Shown here in pieces: positions 53,770-62,651 of a stretch of 64,000 nt of DNA. Each line of letters opens with the position of its first letter. The stretch's first letter is position 1. The stretch lies in IMG/VR virus record IMGVR_UViG_3300017977_000066, positions 62,001 to 126,000 of that record. One strand, written 5' to 3'. The position numbers and the translations under genes are program-made. The notes under the pieces are model-generated. The model was not told where the DNA came from and did not search any database. It saw only the letters and a program-made list of their open reading frames with translations. The DNA is from a virus.

Positions 53770-54414
53770 ATGAATGTAAATGTATTATTAAGCAGGTTAG
53801 CTTTATATAGGGAAGTAGATAAAAATACTCTACATGCACTAGGACTAGGAGTTTATAAAAATACTCTTAGAGTTTATATTAAAGAGTCTCCTAAAGAAAA
53901 TGTTAGAGATAACAAGTTAGTGTTTAACTTCGGTCTTGTGCATATGAATGCTAGGCTCATAGCTGCTGAGTTACAGACTCTTAATGATCAAAAAGAGGGT
54001 TACAACAAAGCTTTTGCTCTATATGGTAGGAAGTTCGAGAACAACCAACCAGTTGAGAATGAGAGAGTTCTTACAGCTACCATAGGTGTTGCTAGATCTA
54101 AAAACAAAGAGGGTGATGTTGTTAATATCTTATATGTTACTAACACTGCTGGTACTAAGTATATCTTCACTCTTTTACCAACTCCATATGTAGATGTTAT
54201 AGAAGATGGCAAGCTAGTATCCGATAAGAAAAAACTTAGTGTCATATGGACTAAAGCTTATAGTGATACATTTAATGCTGTATTAAACAAGATACCTGAG
54301 GCTATAGCACAAGAGAGACCTAGTACATCTAACAATAGCTCTTATGGTAACCAATCTAACCCTAATGCTAAACCTACATTAGTGAGCGGTACCGATCTAC
54401 TTGATGACCTATAA
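53770..54414 (+). CDS. Possible single-stranded DNA-binding protein, 214 aa
   Basis: A beta-rich body (residues 1-150, OB-like strand pattern by eye), followed by a low-complexity S/N/G/Q linker (about 180-205) and a terminal acidic/hydrophobic tip, DLLDDL. Body plus flexible linker plus acidic tip is the architecture of bacterial and phage SSB proteins, whose tip recruits partners. The neighbour is the Mre11-like nuclease, supporting a DNA metabolism role. No direct sequence signature of SSB was recognised. Confidence 0.45.
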   Translation: MNVNVLLSRLALYREVDKNTLHALGLGVYKNTLRVYIKESPKENVRDNKLVFNFGLVHMNARLIAAELQTLNDQKEGYNKAFALYGRKFENNQPVENERVLTATIGVARSKNKEGDVVNILYVTNTAGTKYIFTLLPTPYVDVIEDGKLVSDKKKLSVIWTKAYSDTFNAVLNKIPEAIAQERPSTSNNSSYGNQSNPNAKPTLVSGTDLLDDL

Positions 54415-54417
54415 CAC

Positions 54418-54467
54418 ATATAGATGGACTCTATGAGTCTGTCTATATACTTTCATACTTTTTTTAC
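54418..54467 (+). terminator. Terminator after the SSB candidate
   Basis: An interrupted stem (54418-54431 pairing with 54435-54448, GACTC/GAGTC at its core) is followed by CATACTTTTTTT. The T run also belongs to the next class A promoter. Confidence 0.7.
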
Positions 54468-54497
54468 TTGTATATTACTAATATGAGCCAAAAGCTC
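54451..54497 (+). promoter_or_regulatory. Class A promoter with perfect GAGC/GCTC stem-loop
   Basis: TTTCATACTTTTTTTAC lies 17 nt upstream of TATATTAC (54471-54478). The stem is GAGC (54485-54488), loop CAAAA, GCTC (54494-54497). It drives the 54.5-56.9 kb operon. Confidence 0.82.
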
Positions 54498-54522
54498 TAA
54501 TAAAAATTAAGGAGGCTGATAA

Positions 54523-55029
54523 ATGCCTAATGTAAGAGAAAAATTCGATATCATCAAGCCTGTAAAACTATTTTCTATAGACAATGACTCTGGTAAAGAA
54601 CGATATGTTTTTAAGGGTCTAGACGGTAGAATATATTATGTGGACAGAAAAGATCCAGGAGTAGCTTGTGGTAGACTTAAGCTAGGGGATGTTATCTTAG
54701 TATGGGTTATAAAAGAGTTAACTACTTATGGGTTCATCCGTGTAGAGGTAAATGGTATGTTCATCAGTGAGTATATAGCAAGCTTCCCTAATCTGAGTGC
54801 AGATGATCTGTTCGATGAAGATGGTAAGAGAACAGAGTTACTTTATATATCTAACTATGTTAAGTTCTCTGATATAAGCTATGAGCAAGACATCATCAAG
54901 AACCATAAGCACATAGATACATTATCTAACTTTGAAGGTACTGAGCAGTCAGAGCAAGTTGTAGGTGCTACTAGAGCATTATCATATTTATACTATAAAC
55001 ACATAGAAGGAGTAGGCTATGGAAAATAA
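54523..55029 (+). CDS. Hypothetical protein, 168 aa
   Basis: AAGGAGG precedes the ATG. The protein has a beta-rich first half, with KERYVFKGLDGRIYYVDRKD, and a helical second half. It overlaps the next gene by 11 bases. First gene in a four-gene class A operon; function unknown. Confidence 0.7.
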   Translation: MPNVREKFDIIKPVKLFSIDNDSGKERYVFKGLDGRIYYVDRKDPGVACGRLKLGDVILVWVIKELTTYGFIRVEVNGMFISEYIASFPNLSADDLFDEDGKRTELLYISNYVKFSDISYEQDIIKNHKHIDTLSNFEGTEQSEQVVGATRALSYLYYKHIEGVGYGK

Positions 55030-55465
55030 GAAGATCATGAGTGACCAAGCTATAACAATAGGGGCTATATTACATAACCTCATGTTCCAAACAGATAAGA
55101 GTGAGCCTAAAGCTAAGATACCTAGAAAAGCTATCATACGTTCAGTCAAAACTACATTGGCTACAAGAAGATCTGTAGAGTATGAGAAGTTCAATGAGCT
55201 AGTATATGGTTCGGCTCCTATTATGGGTGAGGCTAGAAACAATATGCTCCTAGGTGGTAAGCTTTTAGATCCGTTCATGTCACCGGATATCTTCTTGAAG
55301 TTCCTTAAATTCCGTTATCCTCATATCTTCAATGAGCTCGGTGTTAAAGAGTCTGACATACATAGATATAGTGCTGAGATATCTGAAAATGTACCAGTCA
55401 TGGCTACTATAGTTTTCGTTAACAGGATCTTTGACGCTATGGATAAATATGGCATCAGTGCTTAA
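55019..55465 (+). CDS. Hypothetical protein, 148 aa
   Basis: The start lies within the end of the previous gene, with AAGGAG inside that coding region. The protein is helical and basic in its first half (around KAKIPRKAIIRSVK). No family is recognised. Coupled to both neighbours by overlap. Confidence 0.68.
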   Translation: MENKKIMSDQAITIGAILHNLMFQTDKSEPKAKIPRKAIIRSVKTTLATRRSVEYEKFNELVYGSAPIMGEARNNMLLGGKLLDPFMSPDIFLKFLKFRYPHIFNELGVKESDIHRYSAEISENVPVMATIVFVNRIFDAMDKYGISA

Positions 55466-56288
55466 ATTACAAACCGAAGCTATCAGCACTGGCTTCGGAT
55501 GTAACATATCATCTGGTATCATACTGGAGAAACTAGTAGAGGATAAACCTAAGAAGCTTCCTATTTATTTTAATGTAAAAACATTATTCAGGAACTACAT
55601 AGGATGTTTAGACGGTAATGCTGATGCTAAGATAAAAGCTCTTAAGAATCATGTAAGCGCCAGACCTGTTATAAATGGGTTTATAGACGATACTAAACTG
55701 CTCATCAATGGGTTCCTAGACTCAGGCTTCGAGTTACACTTCTATAACATAGATTATAAGCCATTCTTAAAGAATGTTTTAAATGCTAGGAAAGAAGAAG
55801 AGTTCAAGGGTCTAAAGTCAGTAGTTAGGAAGATAGAGAAGTTCGCTATAACAGAAGTTAAAAGGAACTTCCCTGGTATATATATAGAGTATAAAAACCC
55901 TAAGCTAAAAGGTAAAGTACCTAAAGAGATCTATGTGGTAACCCATATAGGTATAGAATTATTAAACTTCGTAGGTAATGTTAAAGTAAAACTTATAGAG
56001 TCTCATACCGGGGTTATAAAAGAGTCTACCGAGTGGTATTCTAAGTATGCTAAAATAGGTAACAGGAAGATGTCCGTATTTCCACTAGATGAATTACTAT
56101 ATAATATACTAGGTGATAATGATTATGTTAAGCAGGGTGATATTAAGCTAAGGAAACATCTTTATAACATAGCTGTCGAGATGGCCTGGAGTGGTTTTAT
56201 GCTACCTAACGAGATAGAAGTTAATTTAAGAAATAAAGATCCTTTACTATTAAATGGATTGAAATCTAGGTACAAAAAATATTTCTAA
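55449..56288 (+). CDS. Hypothetical protein, 279 aa
   Basis: ATG at 55449 overlaps the previous gene by 17 bases. An in-frame TTG at 55431 is less likely. The protein is alpha/beta and strongly basic in the middle (around NARKEEEFKGLKSVVRKI), with no catalytic motif. Nucleic-acid binding is possible on charge alone. Confidence 0.65.
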   Translation: MASVLKLQTEAISTGFGCNISSGIILEKLVEDKPKKLPIYFNVKTLFRNYIGCLDGNADAKIKALKNHVSARPVINGFIDDTKLLINGFLDSGFELHFYNIDYKPFLKNVLNARKEEEFKGLKSVVRKIEKFAITEVKRNFPGIYIEYKNPKLKGKVPKEIYVVTHIGIELLNFVGNVKVKLIESHTGVIKESTEWYSKYAKIGNRKMSVFPLDELLYNILGDNDYVKQGDIKLRKHLYNIAVEMAWSGFMLPNEIEVNLRNKDPLLLNGLKSRYKKYF

Positions 56289-56304
56289 TCAAAAAGGAAA
56301 GTAA

Positions 56305-56919
56305 ATGTCATTATTCATCTGTAACAACTGTGGGTGTGTTGAAAACTCTGCATTAATACATAGTGGCTTAGATGCTACGAGAGCTGATATGTTATGTAGT
56401 GAGTGCGAAAGTGGTAGCTGGCATGGAGAGTTTGATAAGCGAGCTGCTAAGCCTATCGAACTCTTAGTTAGTAAATTCTCTCCATTAGGCTATATAACAC
56501 CATATGACCATGTTGTTAAACTGGTTAAATCTGAATTAGTCCCATCTGGCTATAATGTAGACCCTGTCATCTATGAGTTCATATCACAGTCCAAAGGACA
56601 TATACTAGAGCATCCGTTATATAAAACTTATGTACAGAATAAAGATACATTTGTTTATGATGTAGTAGGTACACTATATGTTATAGAAGATCTTTTAAAT
56701 CCTACTGAAACTGAAGAGAAGATAATAAGAGAAGCCAGGATAAATGCTACTGGTAAAGCTCTTGTAAATACTGGAGATGACTCATTACTAATGATGACAG
56801 AACCTAAGCCTTCTGTAAGAAGAAGAGATCTCTTAAGTCAAGAAGAGCAAGATGATAGAATAGAAGCTGCTAAGAAGAAGAGAGAGAAACGAGAACTTAA
56901 AAGAAAAAAACCAGGATAG
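56305..56919 (+). CDS. Zinc-ribbon protein, 204 aa
   Basis: Two CxxC pairs are present: C6-x2-C9 (with C11 nearby) and C31-x2-C34, in a short N-terminal zinc-ribbon-like domain. The C-terminal 30 residues are strongly basic (repeated KKR/REKR), fitting DNA or RNA binding. The rest is helical. It closes a class A operon, so an infected-cell regulatory or polymerase-associated role is plausible. No specific family was identified. Confidence 0.68.
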   Translation: MSLFICNNCGCVENSALIHSGLDATRADMLCSECESGSWHGEFDKRAAKPIELLVSKFSPLGYITPYDHVVKLVKSELVPSGYNVDPVIYEFISQSKGHILEHPLYKTYVQNKDTFVYDVVGTLYVIEDLLNPTETEEKIIREARINATGKALVNTGDDSLLMMTEPKPSVRRRDLLSQEEQDDRIEAAKKKREKRELKRKKPG

Positions 56920-56951
56920 GGTACTCCTATCTTGGTATATATTTTTTTTTT
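56911..56951 (+). terminator. Terminator overlapping the stop codon
   Basis: CCAGGATAGG and CCTATCTTGG pair around GTACT, followed by TATATATTTTTTTTTTT. The stem includes the end of the zinc-ribbon gene. Confidence 0.8.
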
Positions 56952-56995
56952 CATTTCTTTTATAATCATATATTACTCATATGACCAAATAGGTC
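56948..56995 (+). promoter_or_regulatory. Class A promoter with GACC/GGTC stem-loop
   Basis: TTTCATTTCTTTTATAATCA lies upstream, with its C 17 nt before TATATTAC (56969-56976). The stem is GACC (56983-56986), loop AAATA, GGTC (56992-56995), compared with GAGC/GCTC elsewhere: a two-sided compensatory change. Confidence 0.85.
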
Positions 56996-57018
56996 TAATA
57001 AATATAACAGGAGATATA

Positions 57019-58620
57019 ATGGAAACATATACTATAATCAACAATGACATAGATGCGGAAGTCATAGTTAAAGATAGTAAAGGTAATGAAGTAGATCTAT
57101 GGCTAGAGACTATAGTTAATAGAAGACTTCGTACTGGATTAGAGCCAGGTGGTATGTTCGTCATCTTGAATAAATACATAGATCATAAAGGTAAAGATTT
57201 TAGAGATAAACTTTATCGCTTAAATGCAGAGGGTAAGAATATCATAGTACCATATCTGACTAAGGATACTGACATAGTTCCCTTTAAGGTAGTACATAAC
57301 ATCTTAGATATGTTTAATATCAACGATGTAAAAGATTTCATTAAAAAATCTGGTTTAGTAACATCTCCTACAACTCTACCAGATGTCTATGATATTAACA
57401 TAGAGATAGATGAGAGAGGTAGTAGATCTCAGACTTATCTAAAAGAGGATTACTATGACCTTATAGCTCTTATAACTATCTTAAAAGCTACTATAGGGTT
57501 AGTAGGAGAGTATGCTAGTGTTAGAGATACTGTACTTAGTAAGACTACTTATAAAGAGTACATACTTCTTAACTTCTATAGATCACACCCTATCTTTAAT
57601 ACAGATCCATTTGTTAAACTACATAGCTCCATTAATAAGCTAGTAGATAGGCTTTTCAAAGATACTGAGAAGACAGCTGTAAGGGTCATAGACACTGGGC
57701 TAAGTAAAGAGAACATGCCACTACACATACTAGCTTTAGTTACTATACAGAAGTTATTAGTGAATGATGAGTTAACTGACGATGATACTAAACATACCGT
57801 TACTAAGATATATAGCTATGCTTCTGATAAGCTTAAGCTAAAAGATAACAACAATAGTAAGTATAGGATCAAATACTTTTCTGAAGAGGAGGCCGATGGT
57901 TCTGAATCAGAGTCCATCTTAGAGAGTTATCGTAAGAACTCTGATGTTACTCCTGGCCATGTGGAAGAGTTTGAATCTGCTGTATCTGATATGTATCATA
58001 TGGCTAGGCTAATAAATATAAAAGCTAGTGATAAAGAACTTACTACTCTTAGACATGCTATGGAAGAGCTAAATGATAAATTACCTATATACCAATGTGC
58101 AGTCATGGCTTCTTGGGTTCTAAAAGGTGTAGTTGAAGTCAGATCCCTTAAACACTTAAGTCTTAACAGTGTCATCAACATCATCACCCTAGCCACCATG
58201 TGGTGTATAGAGAATGATAACAAAGACATGGCATTAGTATTATCTTGTTATAGCATCGAGTCTAATGCTACTAGAGTTAACTTCTCATTAAGGAATAAGA
58301 TAACTGTGGAGTATAAAGAGAAGTTAAAAGAGTTATTCCCTTATGAGAGAGTTGCTGTTATTAATGGCTCATTATCTACTATAAACTTTGTAGAAGAGAC
58401 ACTTAATAATGTCAGTAAGAAACTCATGGGGTACCGTATGATGTCAGTACTTCCTGATGAGACATTAGAAAGAATAACTGGTAGTAACTTAAGGAGTATA
58501 AAAGTTCCTGAAGCTATAAGAACCATCTCTGCTAAATATGTAGTAGATATAGAAGAGCAGTATAAAGAGAGATTGAAAGCAAGAGCTTCTGTTCTAGAAG
58601 AGTTAGGTTTTAATGTTTAG
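57019..58620 (+). CDS. Hypothetical class A-driven protein, 533 aa
   Basis: The ATG at 57019 follows AGGAG. Open frame upstream of it lies within the promoter, so it is not coding. The protein is largely helical, with a disordered acidic stretch around 300-320 (EEEADGSESES). Length and class A expression are similar to the nonvirion RNAP fifth subunit of phiKZ (gp68, about 521 aa), and an RNAP beta gene lies about 4 kb downstream. This is a conjecture from size and context, with no sequence motif seen. It is otherwise unknown. Confidence 0.6.
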   Translation: METYTIINNDIDAEVIVKDSKGNEVDLWLETIVNRRLRTGLEPGGMFVILNKYIDHKGKDFRDKLYRLNAEGKNIIVPYLTKDTDIVPFKVVHNILDMFNINDVKDFIKKSGLVTSPTTLPDVYDINIEIDERGSRSQTYLKEDYYDLIALITILKATIGLVGEYASVRDTVLSKTTYKEYILLNFYRSHPIFNTDPFVKLHSSINKLVDRLFKDTEKTAVRVIDTGLSKENMPLHILALVTIQKLLVNDELTDDDTKHTVTKIYSYASDKLKLKDNNNSKYRIKYFSEEEADGSESESILESYRKNSDVTPGHVEEFESAVSDMYHMARLINIKASDKELTTLRHAMEELNDKLPIYQCAVMASWVLKGVVEVRSLKHLSLNSVINIITLATMWCIENDNKDMALVLSCYSIESNATRVNFSLRNKITVEYKEKLKELFPYERVAVINGSLSTINFVEETLNNVSKKLMGYRMMSVLPDETLERITGSNLRSIKVPEAIRTISAKYVVDIEEQYKERLKARASVLEELGFNV

Positions 58621-58660
58621 TCTATCTCGACTAAACAGATCTGATTTTCATTTCTTTTTT
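58615..58660 (+). terminator. Terminator after the 533-aa gene
   Basis: GTTTAGTC and GACTAAAC form eight pairs around TATCTC, followed by TTTTCATTTCTTTTTT, which is also the upstream box of the next promoter. Confidence 0.75.
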
Positions 58661-58705
58661 AGCTTTATATTACTTATAAGAGTCTAAGACAATTATACTT
58701 AGCTT
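58645..58705 (+). promoter_or_regulatory. Class A promoter with bulged stem-loop
   Basis: TTTTCATTTCTTTTTTAG lies 17 nt upstream of TATATTAC (58666-58673). The stem is GAG(t)CTAAG (58680-58688) with CTTAGCTT (58698-58705), with the bulged base at the same place as in two other copies. Confidence 0.82.
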
Positions 58706-58728
58706 AAATAATAAAAACAGGAGAAAAC

Positions 58729-60276
58729 ATGTATCGTAATGGTAATGCATATGGTAATACACAAGCCACTAATGTGGTGATGAAGAAGTTTTTCTTGATA
58801 GAATCAGATGGCTATCAAGACCAATATATAAGACCTTATAACATGGAAGCTGGTTATGAAGATCTCAATAAGGTTAAAGATATAGTTACAAGATCAGTAC
58901 AGCTTAACAGTGTAGGTAATATAGGACAAGAGGTTAGCAATAGTATCTCTAATATACTTACACCATCTAGTATGGTTATAGGTGCGGCTAATATAGCTGG
59001 TGAGGGCTGGGGTTCTAAGAGATTTAAATTTGTGATGCTCATAGAGGAGTCTAGTAATACTAGTAACTCAGTCATCATCAACTATGTACAAGGTTATACG
59101 GATCAGTTAGGCATCAGCTATAAAGATACACTAGATCCTAACATGAGATTCTTTGTTAATACTGTTAATGTATTAAGGAAGACATTTGATAGGAATACTG
59201 GTGGGTTTAGTATCGTACCTGTAAAATCCTATAACTCTGTACATGATGAGTTAAACATGCTGGATTATGCGGATACAAGATTCGTTCCTAACTCAGGACC
59301 ATCTTATACACCAGATCATGAAGCATTAAAGTTAGCTAGACCCGAAGATATCTTAGTTAATGCATCTACTCTATCGGCTGCAGATAGCGACACCATGATA
59401 TTCTCATCAGTGGGTACTGTTAATAACTTTAACATAGTAGATAATGAAGACATATTGCCAACTCAGCATCTATCCAAAACTATCTCTAGCGCTGTTAGTA
59501 ACTCTATGAATGATTCTGCATTTACAGATGATGTAGATATGTATGGTAATCTACAGAATAGTAATGTTATTAATGCTATGTTAGGTGATACACTAAGTTG
59601 TAGTGCAGAGCAGATAACCATCTTCAAAATGATCTTAAGGACTACAGGCTCGCTTAGACCTAATATGTCACTGTCAGAGATCAACGATATGTTCGCTCCG
59701 GCTCCAGTAGTACCAGATGTTATGCTTGGTAACGATGTGGCTATAAGAACTGGTGGTACAACTACACCCTATGAGCTATCTGGTACTGAAACTGAAAATA
59801 CATATGGTGCTGATATAGAGACTAGAAAATCTGTCTTAGTACATGAAGCTGTTATAACAACTCTTAACGATTCGCTACTATCACATATAGTGTTCGAGAT
59901 AGACAACATGACAGGCCAGCCTTTGTGTAACATCTTACATGCTGGTTCAGAGATAGAAGGTCTTAATACTATAGCATATAGTAATAAGTTCACAAGCATG
60001 TTCATGAGTAGGATATGGAATAGCTTATCTGAGAACAATATGATACAAGTTAAGATATTAGTTTCATCATTGTTAGTATCCGATACTACCATCTCTATAT
60101 CTATAGATGGTAGACCTCCAGTGGTATATAGATATCCTACATTTGCTAATAGTAAGTATCTACCTATTATCATGAATAACGAGAACCTAGACGATCTTAG
60201 TAGATCTTATACTACAGTTATATCTGAAGCTATAACCTCTAGTAAAGAAGCTATGAGTAATGCTTCTAGATTTTAA
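58729..60276 (+). CDS. Conserved-looking jumbo-phage protein, 515 aa
   Basis: It contains the segments GWGSKRFKFVMLIEESS and NYVQGYTDQLGISYKD, then LDPNMRFFVNTVNVLRKTFD, a combination I associate with hypothetical proteins of other jumbo phages. Residues 215-330 are low in complexity and rich in D, S, N and V. The C-terminal part is alpha/beta. Its class A promoter sets it apart from structural genes despite a structural-looking composition. Function is unknown. Confidence 0.68.
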   Translation: MYRNGNAYGNTQATNVVMKKFFLIESDGYQDQYIRPYNMEAGYEDLNKVKDIVTRSVQLNSVGNIGQEVSNSISNILTPSSMVIGAANIAGEGWGSKRFKFVMLIEESSNTSNSVIINYVQGYTDQLGISYKDTLDPNMRFFVNTVNVLRKTFDRNTGGFSIVPVKSYNSVHDELNMLDYADTRFVPNSGPSYTPDHEALKLARPEDILVNASTLSAADSDTMIFSSVGTVNNFNIVDNEDILPTQHLSKTISSAVSNSMNDSAFTDDVDMYGNLQNSNVINAMLGDTLSCSAEQITIFKMILRTTGSLRPNMSLSEINDMFAPAPVVPDVMLGNDVAIRTGGTTTPYELSGTETENTYGADIETRKSVLVHEAVITTLNDSLLSHIVFEIDNMTGQPLCNILHAGSEIEGLNTIAYSNKFTSMFMSRIWNSLSENNMIQVKILVSSLLVSDTTISISIDGRPPVVYRYPTFANSKYLPIIMNNENLDDLSRSYTTVISEAITSSKEAMSNASRF

Positions 60277-60300
60277 AAAAAAAAACAAAAGGAATTAAAA

Positions 60301-61683
60301 ATGGTTAAAGTTGAGAAATTTTATGCAGGTCTATTAGACATGCTTAATCTTAAGATGGATAACAGCGGTACTATCATGATAAATCATGGTGGCGTGGATA
60401 CACCTATATTAGTAAATGGGCTAGAGATGGTTCTACCTACTACTATGAATATTAAAGAGGCTGTAGTTATTAAAGATGGTGTACCTACTCCAAATAAGTA
60501 TATATTCAACCCTCTAAGTGAGTCTGTAGTAAGTGGGAGTAACGAGTCTCTTAATAAGTTCAAGATGATACTAGAGCTTAAGCTACTAGGTACTATATTT
60601 GCTATAGGTGAGAACCTGTTTAGCATACTATCTGATAAAGATGTTGAAGTTAACGATATCATCATCAGCAAGTACTTAGTGAAGCTTAACAGATTCAAGA
60701 CTTCAGGTGTTAGACAGATGATAGATGGTAAGACAGTTAGTGTTTGGGCAGACCTCTATAATAATGTCATAACTAAATTTGATAAAGATAAGTTCCTATC
60801 TCTTTATATTAAGAAAGGTGGGCTCTTAGACTCTGTTAAATATAATCGTTTAGGTGTTATAACATTCCCATTTATAGAGGCTTTAGATAAACATGCTGTT
60901 AAAGATGGTAAGTTCATGGATGTTAGTATCAGAAATAAAGATAAGAGTGCTATCGTAAGTCTCTTCGAGTTCCTATTCTGGGATAAAGAAGAGTTATTAA
61001 ATGGTAAACAATATGGTAGCCTTAATAAGATATCTCCTAGCATGCATACATTACTCATGATGTATAATGATATCTATGACTCGTTAAAAGATATATTAGC
61101 CTCACTAGGTGAGTTAGACATGGATGCCAATATCAAAGAGATGATAACACTTAAACCTTTGCCTTTTAACATAGCTACTCTATCTGACATCATAGAAGAT
61201 CTAAGCACTGATGTTAAACAGATACCAGCAGTTGGTGATGTAACAGCTATGCAGAACTTCGGTAAAACACAAGAGCCTGTTAGTAACCAACAAGCTATTA
61301 CACAGCAAGTTGAAGAAGCCCCTAAGAGTTATAGTAACCCATGGGATAAGTTAGCTTCTGAAGGTAATAGAAGACCTACTGCACAGGCTAACCCATTACC
61401 ACTCATGCAAGGCACTCCCATAAATGCTAGCTCTCCAGTTATGCAGACACCTGTAACACAACCAATGACCAACCCTCCTTTATATGGACAACAACAAATA
61501 GGTTATGGTAACCAACAACCTGTATATATGAACCAACAACAGCAACAACAACAGTATGGCGGACCATCAGTTAGACAGATCAACCCTATGAGCAACCAGC
61601 CAGTTTATGGTAACAACACGGGCATGCAGCAACATGTACCCATGATGCATGGACAACAAATATCTTCAGACCCTTGGGTATGA
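60301..61683 (+). CDS. Protein with prion-like Q/N-rich C terminus, 460 aa
   Basis: The first 310 residues are folded and mainly helical, with no known motif. Residues about 320-460 are low complexity, rich in Q, N, P, M, Y and G, including an eight-residue Q-rich run, and end SSDPWV. Such tails drive condensation or mediate multivalent contacts. It follows the 515-aa gene by 25 bases and shares its class A promoter. A second Q/N-rich protein is encoded at 21416, and the ChmA tail has related composition. A role in organising the phage replication compartment is conceivable. Confidence 0.68.
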   Translation: MVKVEKFYAGLLDMLNLKMDNSGTIMINHGGVDTPILVNGLEMVLPTTMNIKEAVVIKDGVPTPNKYIFNPLSESVVSGSNESLNKFKMILELKLLGTIFAIGENLFSILSDKDVEVNDIIISKYLVKLNRFKTSGVRQMIDGKTVSVWADLYNNVITKFDKDKFLSLYIKKGGLLDSVKYNRLGVITFPFIEALDKHAVKDGKFMDVSIRNKDKSAIVSLFEFLFWDKEELLNGKQYGSLNKISPSMHTLLMMYNDIYDSLKDILASLGELDMDANIKEMITLKPLPFNIATLSDIIEDLSTDVKQIPAVGDVTAMQNFGKTQEPVSNQQAITQQVEEAPKSYSNPWDKLASEGNRRPTAQANPLPLMQGTPINASSPVMQTPVTQPMTNPPLYGQQQIGYGNQQPVYMNQQQQQQQYGGPSVRQINPMSNQPVYGNNTGMQQHVPMMHGQQISSDPWV

Positions 61684-61686
61684 TGC

Positions 61687-61725
61687 ATGATAGGTTAGCA
61701 TATGCTAACCTATCATTTTTTTTTT
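61687..61725 (+). terminator. Strong Rho-independent terminator
   Basis: A 14-base perfect stem, ATGATAGGTTAGCA with TGCTAACCTATCAT, followed by a run of ten T. Confidence 0.9.
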
Positions 61726-61769
61726 AGTTCAGCTTCGATGGCTTGAATAACCAATCACTAGGAGTTAAC

Positions 61770-62120
61770 ATGGCTTCCGTTTTAGAACTGTTAGATAGCG
61801 ATACTATGGGTATCAGTAAAGATAATATACATGATGTCCTTTCATTAATAAAAGGTAGTGGTTTTAGTAGCAACCTTATAACTACTATGGTAGACCCAGT
61901 AGATGCTAGGAGATATAAAGGTAATTTCTTTGGTCTCTTAAAGAATGTCTTAGGTGTACCTAACTCTGCTATATACATGAACATTATATTAAATGGCTAT
62001 GACTCATCACTAGACTATGAAGGTAAACTACACATCAGCCTTCTCAGTAACGATGTAGCACAGAGTATCATGATCTACCTACAAGAAGAAAAAACAATAA
62101 AAGCTAACATAGGATTTTAG
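61770..62120 (+). CDS. Hypothetical small protein, 116 aa
   Basis: ATG at 61770 follows AGGAG. A TTG at 61743 is less likely. The only promoter-like signal is TTGAATAACC at 61743, a weak class B match. Alpha/beta protein of unknown function. It converges on the coiled-coil gene, with a shared hairpin. Confidence 0.65.
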   Translation: MASVLELLDSDTMGISKDNIHDVLSLIKGSGFSSNLITTMVDPVDARRYKGNFFGLLKNVLGVPNSAIYMNIILNGYDSSLDYEGKLHISLLSNDVAQSIMIYLQEEKTIKANIGF

Positions 62121-62134
62121 TCCTATGTTAGCTT
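62101..62134. terminator. Hairpin covering both convergent stop codons
   Basis: A perfect 14-base stem, AAGCTAACATAGGA with TCCTATGTTAGCTT, loop TTTTAG. The plus-strand stop lies in the loop and the minus-strand stop in the right arm, so a single structure ends both transcripts within their coding ends. Confidence 0.85.
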
Positions 62135-62643
62135 TCTAATCTTGTAACGTTGTTTTCTAGTTTTTCTATATCTTTTCTTATATGTGTTAACTCATATGTA
62201 GCTATACTCTTAATCTCATTCTCAAGACTCATTAACTTACTAGCATTATCAGAACCCACATCTCTAACATCATCTACTTTACTATATACCTTATCAAGGG
62301 CCTCAAAATTATCTTTTCTAACAGCCTCTAGTTTAATACTAAGTTTTTCAGAATAGCTACTCTTTAAAGTAGATAGCTCATTAACTAGGTTTTTAACTTC
62401 ATTTTGTAATTTTGTATCCAGTAAAACAACCGTATCAGCTACTTCTTTATTTCTAGAGTTAACTTCTTTCTCATACTCTTTTTTTAATGTATTTATTTCA
62501 CTATATAAGGAATCTATGTTAGAACTGTTTTTCTTAGCTATTAATGTATTTTTCTCAGAGTCACTCTTAACTTTAAAAAATACAGCTAACCCAGATACTA
62601 CTGCTACTATTATAGATATAAATGTACTACTCTCGAATACCAT
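62128..62643 (-). CDS. Membrane-anchored coiled-coil protein, 171 aa
   Basis: A single N-terminal transmembrane helix (about residues 8-25, FISIIVAVVSGLAVFF) with a short exterior N terminus is followed by a continuous charged coiled coil to the end. Topology resembles i-spanins and other lysis or envelope proteins, although no partner lipoprotein gene is seen adjacent. The class B promoter supports late expression. A virion or nuclear-shell tether role is also possible. Confidence 0.6.
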   Translation of the reverse strand: MVFESSTFISIIVAVVSGLAVFFKVKSDSEKNTLIAKKNSSNIDSLYSEINTLKKEYEKEVNSRNKEVADTVVLLDTKLQNEVKNLVNELSTLKSSYSEKLSIKLEAVRKDNFEALDKVYSKVDDVRDVGSDNASKLMSLENEIKSIATYELTHIRKDIEKLENNVTRLES

Positions 62644-62651
62644 GTTATCCC

